From: an uncultured Eubacteriales bacterium
GTDB taxonomy: Bacteria > Bacillota > Clostridia > Oscillospirales > Oscillospiraceae
DNA: 5,011 bases
NCBI GenBank assembly: GCA_900549885.1
Contig: URQA01000169.1
Location: forward strand, 1-5,011
Reading direction: 5' to 3'
Shown here in pieces: positions 1 through 5,011 of this stretch; positions within the stretch are counted from its first letter, which is position 1; every line of letters begins with the position of its first letter. The notes under the pieces were generated by a model. That model saw only the letters and a list, made by a program, of their open reading frames with translations, had not been told where the DNA came from and made no database searches. Made by a program: the position numbers and the translations under genes.

Positions 1-907
1 AGCCGGGATAGGGGGCGGTACGGATGGGGGACACTCCCCGCAGGGGCCGGGCCGGGTCCCGGTGGAGGGTGACTCCCTGTCCATCGCTGTAAACCCCGCA
101 GCCCGCCTCCATGAGTACGGCGCTCACCGTGGCCACATGCCGCCAGTCCACCCCTTTCAGGCGGACGCTTCCTCCGGCAGCCGCTCCGGCAGCCAACAGG
201 GTAGCCGCTACGATACGGTCCCCCATAATGGTATAGTGCCCTCCGGACAGGGGCCGCATCCCCTCCACCGAAATCACTGAGCTGCCCGCTCCCCGGACAC
301 GTCCGCCCAGGCAGTTGAGAAACCGCTCCAGGTCCACGATCTCCGGCTCCCGAGCTGCGTTGGAGATGTAAGTCGTCCCCTCTGCCCCCATGGCCGCCAG
401 CATGGCGTTCTCCGTAGCTCCTACGCTGGGGATGGACAGATGTATGTCGCAGCCGGTGAGTCTGCCCTCACAGAGCAATCCCTCCGTGCCAGCGGCCACA
501 TGCGCGCCCAGGGAGCGCATCGCCGCCAAATGTAGGTCAATGGGCCGGGGGCCCAATTCGCAGCCGCCTGGATAAGTCAGCCGGACTGCTCCGCTCCGGG
601 CCAGCACTGGCCCGAGAAAAATAATGGACGAGCGCATCGAGCGCATCAGTTGTTCTGGGATCTCGCCGCCGTCAGCGGCGGAGGGGTCCAGCGTCAGCGC
701 CCCATCGTCCCACTGGGCGGTGCAGCCCAGGTGTTCTAAGATTTCCAGGGCCGCTGCCACGTCGGTGAGCCTGGGACAGTTATGGATGGTCACCTGCTCC
801 CGGGTAAGCAGGCAAGCTGCCAGAATTGGCAGCACACTGTTCTTCGCCCCGTGTACGGTGAGCTCTCCCTCCAGGGGGGTCCCCCCGGAAACCAGCAATT
901 CGCTCAT
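1..907 (-). CDS. murA: UDP-N-acetylglucosamine 1-carboxyvinyltransferase (MurA), N-terminal 302 residues; 3' end outside the window
   Basis: MurA transfers enolpyruvate from phosphoenolpyruvate to UDP-GlcNAc, the committed cytoplasmic step of peptidoglycan synthesis. I translated this frame by hand from the ATG at 907-905. It is open to the left edge without a stop, giving 302 of the roughly 420 residues usual for the family. Visible landmarks are the N-terminal SGGTPLEGELTVHGAKNS block with the substrate-binding Lys22-Asn23 pair, and MRSMRSS around residues 88-94. The active-site loop PGGCELGPRPIDLH has the nucleophilic Cys at residue 116 (Cys115 in Escherichia coli). SVGATENAMLAA lies at 161-172 and GDRIVAAT near 229-236. 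The frame breaks off in RTAPYPG, just before the catalytic Asp of the family (Asp305 in E. coli). The start is supported by GGGGAGG 7 nt upstream. The gene follows murG after 58 nt and is presumably co-transcribed with it. A Cys rather than Asp at 116 suggests a fosfomycin-sensitive type of enzyme (inference). Confidence 0.95.
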   Translation of the reverse strand, partial: MSELLVSGGTPLEGELTVHGAKNSVLPILAACLLTREQVTIHNCPRLTDVAAALEILEHLGCTAQWDDGALTLDPSAADGGEIPEQLMRSMRSSIIFLGPVLARSGAVRLTYPGGCELGPRPIDLHLAAMRSLGAHVAAGTEGLLCEGRLTGCDIHLSIPSVGATENAMLAAMGAEGTTYISNAAREPEIVDLERFLNCLGGRVRGAGSSVISVEGMRPLSGGHYTIMGDRIVAATLLAAGAAAGGSVRLKGVDWRHVATVSAVLMEAGCGVYSDGQGVTLHRDPARPLRGVSPIRTAPYPG

Positions 908-908
908 G

Positions 909-961
909 AAAAGGCCTCCCCATCAGATGAAGTCATTTCATCCTATGAGGAAGTGGCTTTT
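909..961 (-). promoter_or_regulatory. Stem-loop in the murG-murA spacer that contains the murA Shine-Dalgarno
   Basis: On the minus strand, CTTCCTCAT (953-945) pairs with ATGGGGAGG (923-915), allowing two G-U pairs. After one mismatch and one G-U pair the helix continues as GATGAA (942-937) with TTCATC (931-926), closing a 5-nt ATGAC loop. An outer AAAAG/CTTTT helix (about 961-957 with 913-909) can form across a small internal loop. The murA ribosome site GGGGAGG (921-915) lies entirely in the 3' arm, 7 nt before the ATG. This is seen directly in the sequence. Its effect is inferred: it could hold murA translation down until a ribosome finishing murG, or another factor, opens it. The T-run after the stem is only four bases, so an intrinsic terminator is less likely. 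Confidence 0.6.
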
Positions 962-965
962 TTGG

Positions 966-2081
966 TTAGTGCCCCATCAGCTTCATCAGAGCCTGGTAAA
1001 TATCCTCCGCCGCTGTTGGCACCGCCAGAGACAGCTGGGCTTGGCTCATCCGGTCCCGACCCGCACCGTCGGCCAGCAGGTCCTGGACCATCCCGTACAG
1101 CTTCTGGCCGGAGCAGTCCTTCTCCTCCACCAGCAGCGCCCCACCCCGGTCGGACAACACCTTGGCGTTCTTGAACTGGTGGTTTGCGGTGACATTGGGG
1201 GAGGGCACCAGGATGGCGGGCTTTCCGGTGGCAGTCAGCTCGCTGAGGGTGGACGCCCCCGCCCGGCACAGCACCAGGTCCGCCGCCGCCATCACTGTTG
1301 GCATATCATAGATATACTGCCGCAGGTCGAAGTCCTTGGGGTCCAGTCCCCGTCCGGACAGCCCCTGCCGCATGGTTTCATAGTCCCGGCCCGCGCCGTG
1401 GATGTGGTGGAAGGGCATGTCCTCCTCCCGCCAGCAGGCCATGAAGTCCAGCATCTCCCTGTTCATCACCGACGCACCCAGGGACCCCCAAAAGGACAGC
1501 ACCACGGGCCGGTCATCGGTGAGGCCCAGCTTGGCCCGGGCTTGCTGGCGGGTGAGGGCGAAAAAGTCCGGCCGCACCGGGGTGCCCGTCACCTTGACCT
1601 TGGACGGGTCCTCGTAGCTCTTGACTGCCTCCTCAAAGCCCACCATCACCAGATCCACATACTTGGCCAAGGTGCGGGTGGTGAGACCGGGGCTGGCATT
1701 GGACTCGTGGATGGCGGTGGGGATGCCCATACGGGCGGCCTGCCGCACCGCGGGGAAGGAGGCGTAACCTCCCGTCCCCACCACCAAGTCCGGGGAAAAG
1801 TCCTTCAGGATGCCTGCCGCCTGGCGGCGGGAGTGAACTACGTTCCAGGCGCTTTTCAGGTTGTGTCCCCACTGCTTGGGCGACAGGGAGCGCCGGAAGT
1901 TGGAGATGGTCACCGTGGCGATGGGATAGCCCTCCTGGGCCACCAACTTCAGCTCCATGCCTCCGTCCGCCCCTACAAAGAGCACCTGACAGTCCTGGTA
2001 GTGCCGCTGGAACACTCGGGCCAGGGCCACCGCGGGATAGACATGTCCGGCGGTTCCGCCGCAGGTCAAAAGCAGTTTCAT
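966..2081 (-). CDS. murG: UDP-N-acetylglucosamine--undecaprenyl-pyrophosphoryl-MurNAc-pentapeptide GlcNAc transferase (MurG)
   Basis: MurG is a peripheral membrane GT28 glycosyltransferase on the cytoplasmic face. It adds GlcNAc from UDP-GlcNAc to lipid I to make lipid II. The 371-residue length is normal (about 355-375). Motifs in order: the first glycine loop GGTAGHVYPA at 8-17; VVGTGGYASFP near 100-110; HESNASPGL at 125-133; GTPVRPDFF at 166-174; the C-domain glycine loop SFWGSLGA at 196-203, where many homologues have GGSQGA; YIYDMP near 256-261; and the nucleotide-sugar block CRAGASTLSEL at 272-282 with Glu281, continuing to GKPAILVPSP and NHQFKNA. ATG at 2081-2079 is preceded by GAGG (2090-2087) with a 5-nt gap, a weaker ribosome site than those of its neighbours. 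A 242-nt structured spacer separates it from ftsW, and murA follows 58 nt after the stop. The identity is secure. Confidence 0.97.
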   Translation of the reverse strand: MKLLLTCGGTAGHVYPAVALARVFQRHYQDCQVLFVGADGGMELKLVAQEGYPIATVTISNFRRSLSPKQWGHNLKSAWNVVHSRRQAAGILKDFSPDLVVGTGGYASFPAVRQAARMGIPTAIHESNASPGLTTRTLAKYVDLVMVGFEEAVKSYEDPSKVKVTGTPVRPDFFALTRQQARAKLGLTDDRPVVLSFWGSLGASVMNREMLDFMACWREEDMPFHHIHGAGRDYETMRQGLSGRGLDPKDFDLRQYIYDMPTVMAAADLVLCRAGASTLSELTATGKPAILVPSPNVTANHQFKNAKVLSDRGGALLVEEKDCSGQKLYGMVQDLLADGAGRDRMSQAQLSLAVPTAAEDIYQALMKLMGH

Positions 2082-2323
2082 CTCTGCCTCAGTCCTTTCA
2101 CACTTATCTTTTCTCTTGGACTATGCTTTAAGCTTCCGCAGCCCGGCAAAGAGGCCTCACAGAGTTCGCGCCGGTCGGTGCGAAACAATATCATCTGTTT
2201 TCGGCCGCGGCGTGTACGCGGACGGAACCTCTTCTCGGTCCGCAAACGTGCGCGTGCAGCGAGTGCGCTGCGTCGGGCCGCAACGTTACGGTTGCAAAAA
2301 AGCTTTGCTTTTTCCAACTGGTA
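2082..2323 (-). other. Structured, apparently non-coding ftsW-murG spacer; possible dispersed repeat or RNA element
   Basis: This 242-nt gap is unusually long for this compact cluster and differs in texture from the genes around it. It is dense in CG dinucleotides and carries a row of short inverted repeats on the minus strand: AAAAAGC/GCTTTTT (2313-2297), GCAAC/GTTGC (2295-2280), GCAGCG/CGCTGC with a CACT loop (2271-2256), GCGGAC/GTCCGC (2243-2218), CGAAAACA/TGTTTCG with one bulged A (2203-2181) and TTCGC/GCGAA (2184-2165). The last two overlap, so they are alternatives. A 79-codon frame crosses it (2317-2078), but it begins at TTG without a good ribosome site, is very rich in Arg, and lacks the G/C third-position bias of its neighbours, so I do not call it a gene. 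The segment could be an intergenic repeat copy (MITE/REP-like), a structured murG leader, or eroded sequence. No flanking target duplication is clear to me. Confidence 0.45.
2297..2313 (-). terminator. Possible weak terminator or processing hairpin just after ftsW
   Basis: Eleven nucleotides after the ftsW stop codon, the minus strand reads AAAAAGC, AAA, GCTTTTT, followed by one more T. This is a perfect 7-bp stem with a 3-nt loop and a T-rich 3' side. The stem has only two G-C pairs and the T-run is part of the stem, so termination would be weak at best. It may instead be the edge of the structured spacer, or a site of RNA processing that separates ftsW from murG expression. Confidence 0.25.
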
Positions 2324-3547
2324 CTACCCCGTCCTTGCAGCGGGGATTTGCCGGGATACGCTTAATATCATGCCCATTTCTGCCAACTGTATCATCAGGG
2401 CGGTGCCGCCGTAGCTGAAAAAGGGCAGGGAGATTCCGGTGGGCGGGATGGCCCCGGTGACCACGCCGATGTTCAAAAACACCTGAGCGGCCAGCAAAGT
2501 ATTAATACCCACAATGAGCAGGGTGCCGAACCGATCCCGGGCATGAAGGGCCAGCCAGTAGCCCCGGATGATGAGCAGGGCGAACAGCAGGATGATGACA
2601 CACGCTCCAATCAGTCCCAACTCCTCACACACGATGGCAAAGATGAAGTCGTTGTGCTCTTCCGGAAGGAACAGGTACTTCTGCTTGCTGTTACCCAGTC
2701 CAACTCCCAGCAGGCCGCCGGAGCCGATGGCCGTCTGGGACTGGAGCACCTGATAGCCGTCCCCGCGGGGATCGCTGGCCGGGTCCAGCCAGGAATTGAT
2801 GCGGGCGGTCATATAATCGGTCTTGGTGATGATGAGGGTCAGCGCCCCCACCACCAGCGTACCGGCGGCCACAAACCAGCCCAGCCGGATTCCCGCAGCG
2901 AACAGCACGGAAGCCGCAGCGATAACAATGAGGATCATGCCGGACATATGCGGCTGAAGCGCAATGGGAATCAGCACCGCCAGCAGGGCGATCCCATAGG
3001 GAACCAGCTCCAGAAACCCGATGCGGTCCAGAAATTCTCCCATCCGCCCCGTCAGGGTCCGGCGGTTCCACTTCTTCGGCTCTTTCAGCTGATCCCTTCG
3101 TTTGGACAGGCGCGCGGAAAAAAACAAAATAATACCGATCTTAGCCACCTCGGAAGGCTGAAAGCGCACCCCGATCTGGATCCAGCGCCGGGCGCCACCG
3201 CCGCTGCGGCCCAAAGGCGTAAACACCAGCAGCAACAGGATGACAGATACACCCAGGGCAAGCACAGACATCCAGCGGAACCGCTGGTAGTCGATCTTGG
3301 AAACGATGAACATGGCCACCAGGCCGGCCACGGCAAAGGCCAACTGCCGCTGGAAATAATAGTAGGGATTTCCTCCGGTGTCAATGCTGGCATCCAGGTT
3401 ATAGTAGGCGGAAGGATAGGAGGCGGACAGCAGCATCACCAGTCCCACCAAAGTCAGCAGAACTACCAAAGTGAGAAAGGGCAGGTCGATGGGCCCCCGG
3501 GCCAGTTGTTCCTCGATCGTCAGGTCCCGCTTGGCTTTTCTGAACAT
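2324..3547 (-). CDS. ftsW: SEDS-family peptidoglycan glycosyltransferase, septal type (FtsW; SpoVE-like possible)
   Basis: FtsW is an integral membrane SEDS glycosyltransferase that polymerises lipid II into glycan strands at the septum with a class B penicillin-binding protein. I place the start at ATG 3547-3545 because AAGGAGG lies 6 nt upstream. The longer frame from GTG at 3580 has no ribosome site and adds a basic tail. This gives 407 residues with about ten hydrophobic segments. Family landmarks: GARRWIQIG and FQPSEVAKIG (118-137); the LPEEHNDFIFAIVCEELG region (294-311), with Asp300 at the position of the essential SEDS Asp; and GVVTGAIPPTGISLPFFSYGGT (361-382). The usual QPDLG after TM5 reads QPHMSG (198-203). 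The basic loop at about 147-180 is some 20 residues longer than in many FtsW proteins (from memory). RodA and SpoVE are relatives, and the position between mraY and murG favours FtsW or SpoVE. Confidence 0.92.
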   Translation of the reverse strand: MFRKAKRDLTIEEQLARGPIDLPFLTLVVLLTLVGLVMLLSASYPSAYYNLDASIDTGGNPYYYFQRQLAFAVAGLVAMFIVSKIDYQRFRWMSVLALGVSVILLLLVFTPLGRSGGGARRWIQIGVRFQPSEVAKIGIILFFSARLSKRRDQLKEPKKWNRRTLTGRMGEFLDRIGFLELVPYGIALLAVLIPIALQPHMSGMILIVIAAASVLFAAGIRLGWFVAAGTLVVGALTLIITKTDYMTARINSWLDPASDPRGDGYQVLQSQTAIGSGGLLGVGLGNSKQKYLFLPEEHNDFIFAIVCEELGLIGACVIILLFALLIIRGYWLALHARDRFGTLLIVGINTLLAAQVFLNIGVVTGAIPPTGISLPFFSYGGTALMIQLAEMGMILSVSRQIPAARTG

Positions 3548-3553
3548 ATCTGA

Positions 3554-3560
3554 CCTCCTT
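3554..3560 (-). promoter_or_regulatory. Consensus Shine-Dalgarno that fixes the ftsW start
   Basis: The minus strand carries AAGGAGG 6 nt before ATG 3547-3545. It is the strongest ribosome site in the window. It decides the start of ftsW, excluding the 11-codon longer version that begins at GTG 3580. The surrounding 72-nt mraY-ftsW spacer (3548-3619) shows no other signal that I can support. Confidence 0.85.
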
Positions 3561-3619
3561 TTTCTCCGCCTTTCCAGCACACAGCGTTCCCCGTTCCGTC
3601 TGTCCGGATCCTTGCTCTC

Positions 3620-4606
3620 TTACACTGCGTAGCGGTACATGACCCCTACAAAGGCCAGCAGACAAAACGCCACGGTGATACCCGCAAAGGTCAGCACGAT
3701 GCGCACCTCGCTCCAGCCGCCCAACTCCAAGTGGTGGTGTAGGGGGGCCATACGGAAGATACGCTTGCCATGGGTGAGCTTAAAGTAGACCACCTGAATG
3801 ATGTCGCTGAGGGTCTCGGCGATATAGATGATGCCCACCGGCACCAGCACCAGAGGCGCGTCCAAGGCAAAGGCCAGGCCGCACACCGCGCCCCCCAGAA
3901 ACAGGGAGCCGGTATCCCCCATGAACACCTTGGCCGGGTGGAAGTTATACAGCAAGAAACCCACCAGGGACCCGGCCAGCGCACCGGCAAACACGCCCAG
4001 TGCCCCCTTCTCCCACCAGGCGGACAGCACCGCGAAGAACACCGCTACCGGCAGCGTCACCGAGGCGGCCAGGCCGTCCACCCCGTCGGTAAGATTCACT
4101 GAGTTGACGCACCCTACAATGATAAAGGCGGCGAATACCATGTACACCGGCCAGGGCAGGGTGAGATAAGTGTTGATAAAGGGGATATACAGATTGGCCG
4201 ACAGATGGTGGGTGGAGCGGAGCAGGGCCAGGAAAGCCACTGCCGCCGCCAGCTGGAGCAGAAACTTCCATCCCGCTGTCAGCCCGGTATTCTCGTGCTT
4301 TTTGACTTTGGCGTAGTCGTCCACAAAGCCGATCGCCCCGTACACCAGGGCAAATACCAGCACAAACAGGGCGCTGAAATCCCCGGCGGCCAGGTCCTTC
4401 CAGCCAAAGGCCAGCACGCAGATGGTGATGGCTGCCATGAACATGATCCCGCCCATAGTGGGGGTGCCCTGCTTGGACATGTGCCAGGATGGGCCGATCT
4501 CCTTGATAGACTGCCCCGCTTTCAACGCCCGCAGGGCGGGCACCAGAAACCAGCCGATCACCGCTGTCAGCGCCAGGGCGATCATCCCAGACCAAACGCT
4601 CGTCAT
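3620..4606 (-). CDS. mraY: Phospho-N-acetylmuramoyl-pentapeptide-transferase (MraY)
   Basis: MraY is a polytopic membrane enzyme that transfers phospho-MurNAc-pentapeptide from UDP to undecaprenyl phosphate, giving lipid I and UMP. The 328 residues fit the family (about 320-360). Motifs in order: KQGTPTMGG at 45-53; FVDDYAK at 94-100 with the paired catalytic Asp96-Asp97; NSVNLTDGVDGLA at 168-180; FMGDTGSLFLGG at 228-239 with Asp231, matching the third catalytic Asp; and the MAPLHHHLELGGWSE block at 286-300 with the His290-292 triad. About ten hydrophobic segments separate these cytoplasmic loops. ATG 4606-4604 has GGAGG 9 nt upstream. A dedicated promoter lies just before the gene, making mraY the likely first gene of the unit. 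ftsW follows after 72 nt, with no murD in between. The identity is secure. Confidence 0.98.
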   Translation of the reverse strand: MTSVWSGMIALALTAVIGWFLVPALRALKAGQSIKEIGPSWHMSKQGTPTMGGIMFMAAITICVLAFGWKDLAAGDFSALFVLVFALVYGAIGFVDDYAKVKKHENTGLTAGWKFLLQLAAAVAFLALLRSTHHLSANLYIPFINTYLTLPWPVYMVFAAFIIVGCVNSVNLTDGVDGLAASVTLPVAVFFAVLSAWWEKGALGVFAGALAGSLVGFLLYNFHPAKVFMGDTGSLFLGGAVCGLAFALDAPLVLVPVGIIYIAETLSDIIQVVYFKLTHGKRIFRMAPLHHHLELGGWSEVRIVLTFAGITVAFCLLAFVGVMYRYAV

Positions 4607-4615
4607 AGGTTGCTT

Positions 4616-4620
4616 CCTCC
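4616..4620 (-). promoter_or_regulatory. mraY Shine-Dalgarno (GGAGG)
   Basis: GGAGG on the minus strand sits 9 nt before the mraY ATG and supports the chosen start. Confidence 0.75.
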
Positions 4621-4657
4621 GTTCACTCTCTTTTGTTCCGTATCACACGCTCTTGGC

Positions 4658-4686
4658 ATTGTACCCCAGGCCGGGCGGCTTTTCAA
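4658..4686 (-). promoter_or_regulatory. Predicted sigma-A promoter driving mraY
   Basis: On the minus strand, TTGAAA (4686-4681) and TACAAT (4663-4658) are separated by exactly 17 nt. Each hexamer is one base away from the consensus TTGACA/TATAAT. Initiation would fall near 4651, leaving a leader of about 45 nt before the mraY ATG with its GGAGG site. The promoter starts 10 nt after the stop of the upstream frame, inside the only gap before mraY. The -35 hexamer is also part of a small TTTCA/TGAAA inverted repeat. No operator or riboswitch is evident in the leader. Confidence 0.7.
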
Positions 4687-4696
4687 TGGTGAAATG

Positions 4697-5011
4697 TCAC
4701 ACACTTGGCCTGCTCTGTCCCAGCCGACTCACCGCTTCCCACAGTGGCATGCCCAGTCCCACGGCACAAGCCAACGCCGCCAGGGGGCCGTAGAGCTCCA
4801 CGCTCCCCTCCGCAGGCAGGCGCACCCGAGCGATGTCCCGGTCGGTGAGGGCCTCAAATTCCGTCAGCTGCTCCTGCACGGTGAGGGTGACCTTGCCGGG
4901 GGAGGAGCGGCCGGGGGGAACGGTGAGGTACACGGTGCCCGTCCGCCCGAGGGCGTTGCGGAGATCCAGGGTGCCGTCGTACTGGAGGCGCAGGGGCTGC
5001 CGGAGGGCCAG
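4697..5011 (-). CDS. 3' end of an unrecognised protein; first half NfeD-like, start outside the window
   Basis: The frame is open from the right edge to TGA at 4699-4697, giving at least 104 residues. A GTG at 4933 could be an internal start, but coding continues upstream of it without a stop, so I read it as partial. The stretch LDLRNALGRTGTVYLTVPPG followed by GKVTLTVQEQLTEFEALTD resembles the soluble OB-fold end of NfeD-like membrane proteins as I remember the family (inference). After that it does not continue as expected. It reads through a short polar link into the hydrophobic GPLAALACAVGLGMPLWEAV, which could be a membrane helix or recall the ALAA-A-A--LG helix of Mur ligases, and then stops. 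It is not a PASTA domain or a clear penicillin-binding protein or Mur ligase end, which would be the usual neighbours before mraY. A frameshift, a truncated gene or an unfamiliar family are all possible. Codon use is G/C-ending like the other genes, which supports real coding. Confidence 0.5.
   Translation of the reverse strand: MALRQPLRLQYDGTLDLRNALGRTGTVYLTVPPGRSSPGKVTLTVQEQLTEFEALTDRDIARVRLPAEGSVELYGPLAALACAVGLGMPLWEAVSRLGQSRPSV

Noticed and set aside
909..961. Intrinsic terminator between murG and murA
   Set aside because: The stem is long, but only four T residues follow and the murA start codon comes directly after. A translational role for the hairpin fits better.
624..2414. 596-codon plus-strand frame antisense to murA, murG and the end of ftsW
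   Set aside because: It is a shadow of strongly GC-biased genes. The translation is rich in His, Gln, Gly and Pro with no domain, and the minus strand carries unmistakable murA, murG and ftsW in the same span.
2116..2418. 100-codon plus-strand frame across the ftsW-murG spacer
   Set aside because: It overlaps the conserved 3' end of ftsW, has an Arg/Ser-rich sequence with no domain, and is best explained by the repeat-like spacer.
2543..3553. 336-codon plus-strand frame antisense to ftsW
   Set aside because: The composition is low-complexity His/Gln/Gly, typical of the complement of a membrane-protein gene; it has no motif and is fully covered by ftsW.
3548..3580. GTG-started 11-codon N-terminal extension of ftsW
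   Set aside because: There is no ribosome site before the GTG. AAGGAGG lies inside the extension, 6 nt before the ATG at 3547.
3548..3619. Remnant of murD between mraY and ftsW
   Set aside because: The gap is only 72 nt and holds a ribosome site, with no Mur ligase-like sequence in any frame.
3945..4595. 216-codon minus-strand frame inside mraY in another frame
   Set aside because: It is an out-of-frame shadow of mraY, which has every catalytic motif in its own frame.

Overview
The window holds four complete or partial cell-wall genes, all on the minus strand and reading from high to low coordinates: mraY, ftsW, murG and murA (murA runs off the left edge). A fifth, partial and poorly recognised reading frame enters from the right edge. 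Base composition is GC-rich with a strong G/C preference at third codon positions. Shine-Dalgarno sequences are strong and close to AAGGAGG, and there is a canonical sigma-70/sigma-A type promoter. Together with the cluster order and protein flavour (for example the MurG glycine loop written FWGSLGA), this suggests a GC-rich Clostridia member, plausibly of the Oscillospiraceae type (Flavonifractor/Oscillibacter-like). The taxonomic call is an inference from composition and motifs, not a database match.

Layout in transcription order. 5011-4697: 3' end of an upstream frame whose first half resembles the OB-fold of NfeD-like proteins and whose second half is unclear. 4696-4607: intergenic region with a well-formed promoter (TTGAAA, 17 nt, TACAAT) and a GGAGG ribosome site. 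4606-3620: mraY. 3619-3548: 72-nt spacer ending in a consensus ribosome site. 3547-2324: ftsW, with its start placed 33 nt downstream of the longest possible frame. 2323-2082: a 242-nt spacer rich in CG dinucleotides and small inverted repeats, which looks non-coding. 2081-966: murG. 965-908: a short spacer almost wholly folded into one stem-loop that contains the murA ribosome site. 907-1: the first 302 codons of murA, including the active-site cysteine.

How the genes work together: MurA commits UDP-GlcNAc to the muramic acid pathway in the cytoplasm. MraY loads UDP-MurNAc-pentapeptide onto undecaprenyl phosphate (lipid I). MurG adds GlcNAc (lipid II). FtsW is the SEDS glycosyltransferase that polymerises lipid II at the division septum. 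This is a division and cell wall (dcw) cluster, probably one transcription unit started just upstream of mraY. Compared with the Bacillus arrangement, murD is absent between mraY and ftsW, and murA follows murG where murB would sit in Bacillus.

The genes themselves are ordinary core genes. The points worth a second look are the inter-gene segments: the murA leader hairpin, the structured ftsW-murG spacer, the mraY promoter and the odd upstream frame. No defence system, mobile element, CRISPR array, tRNA or rRNA was seen.
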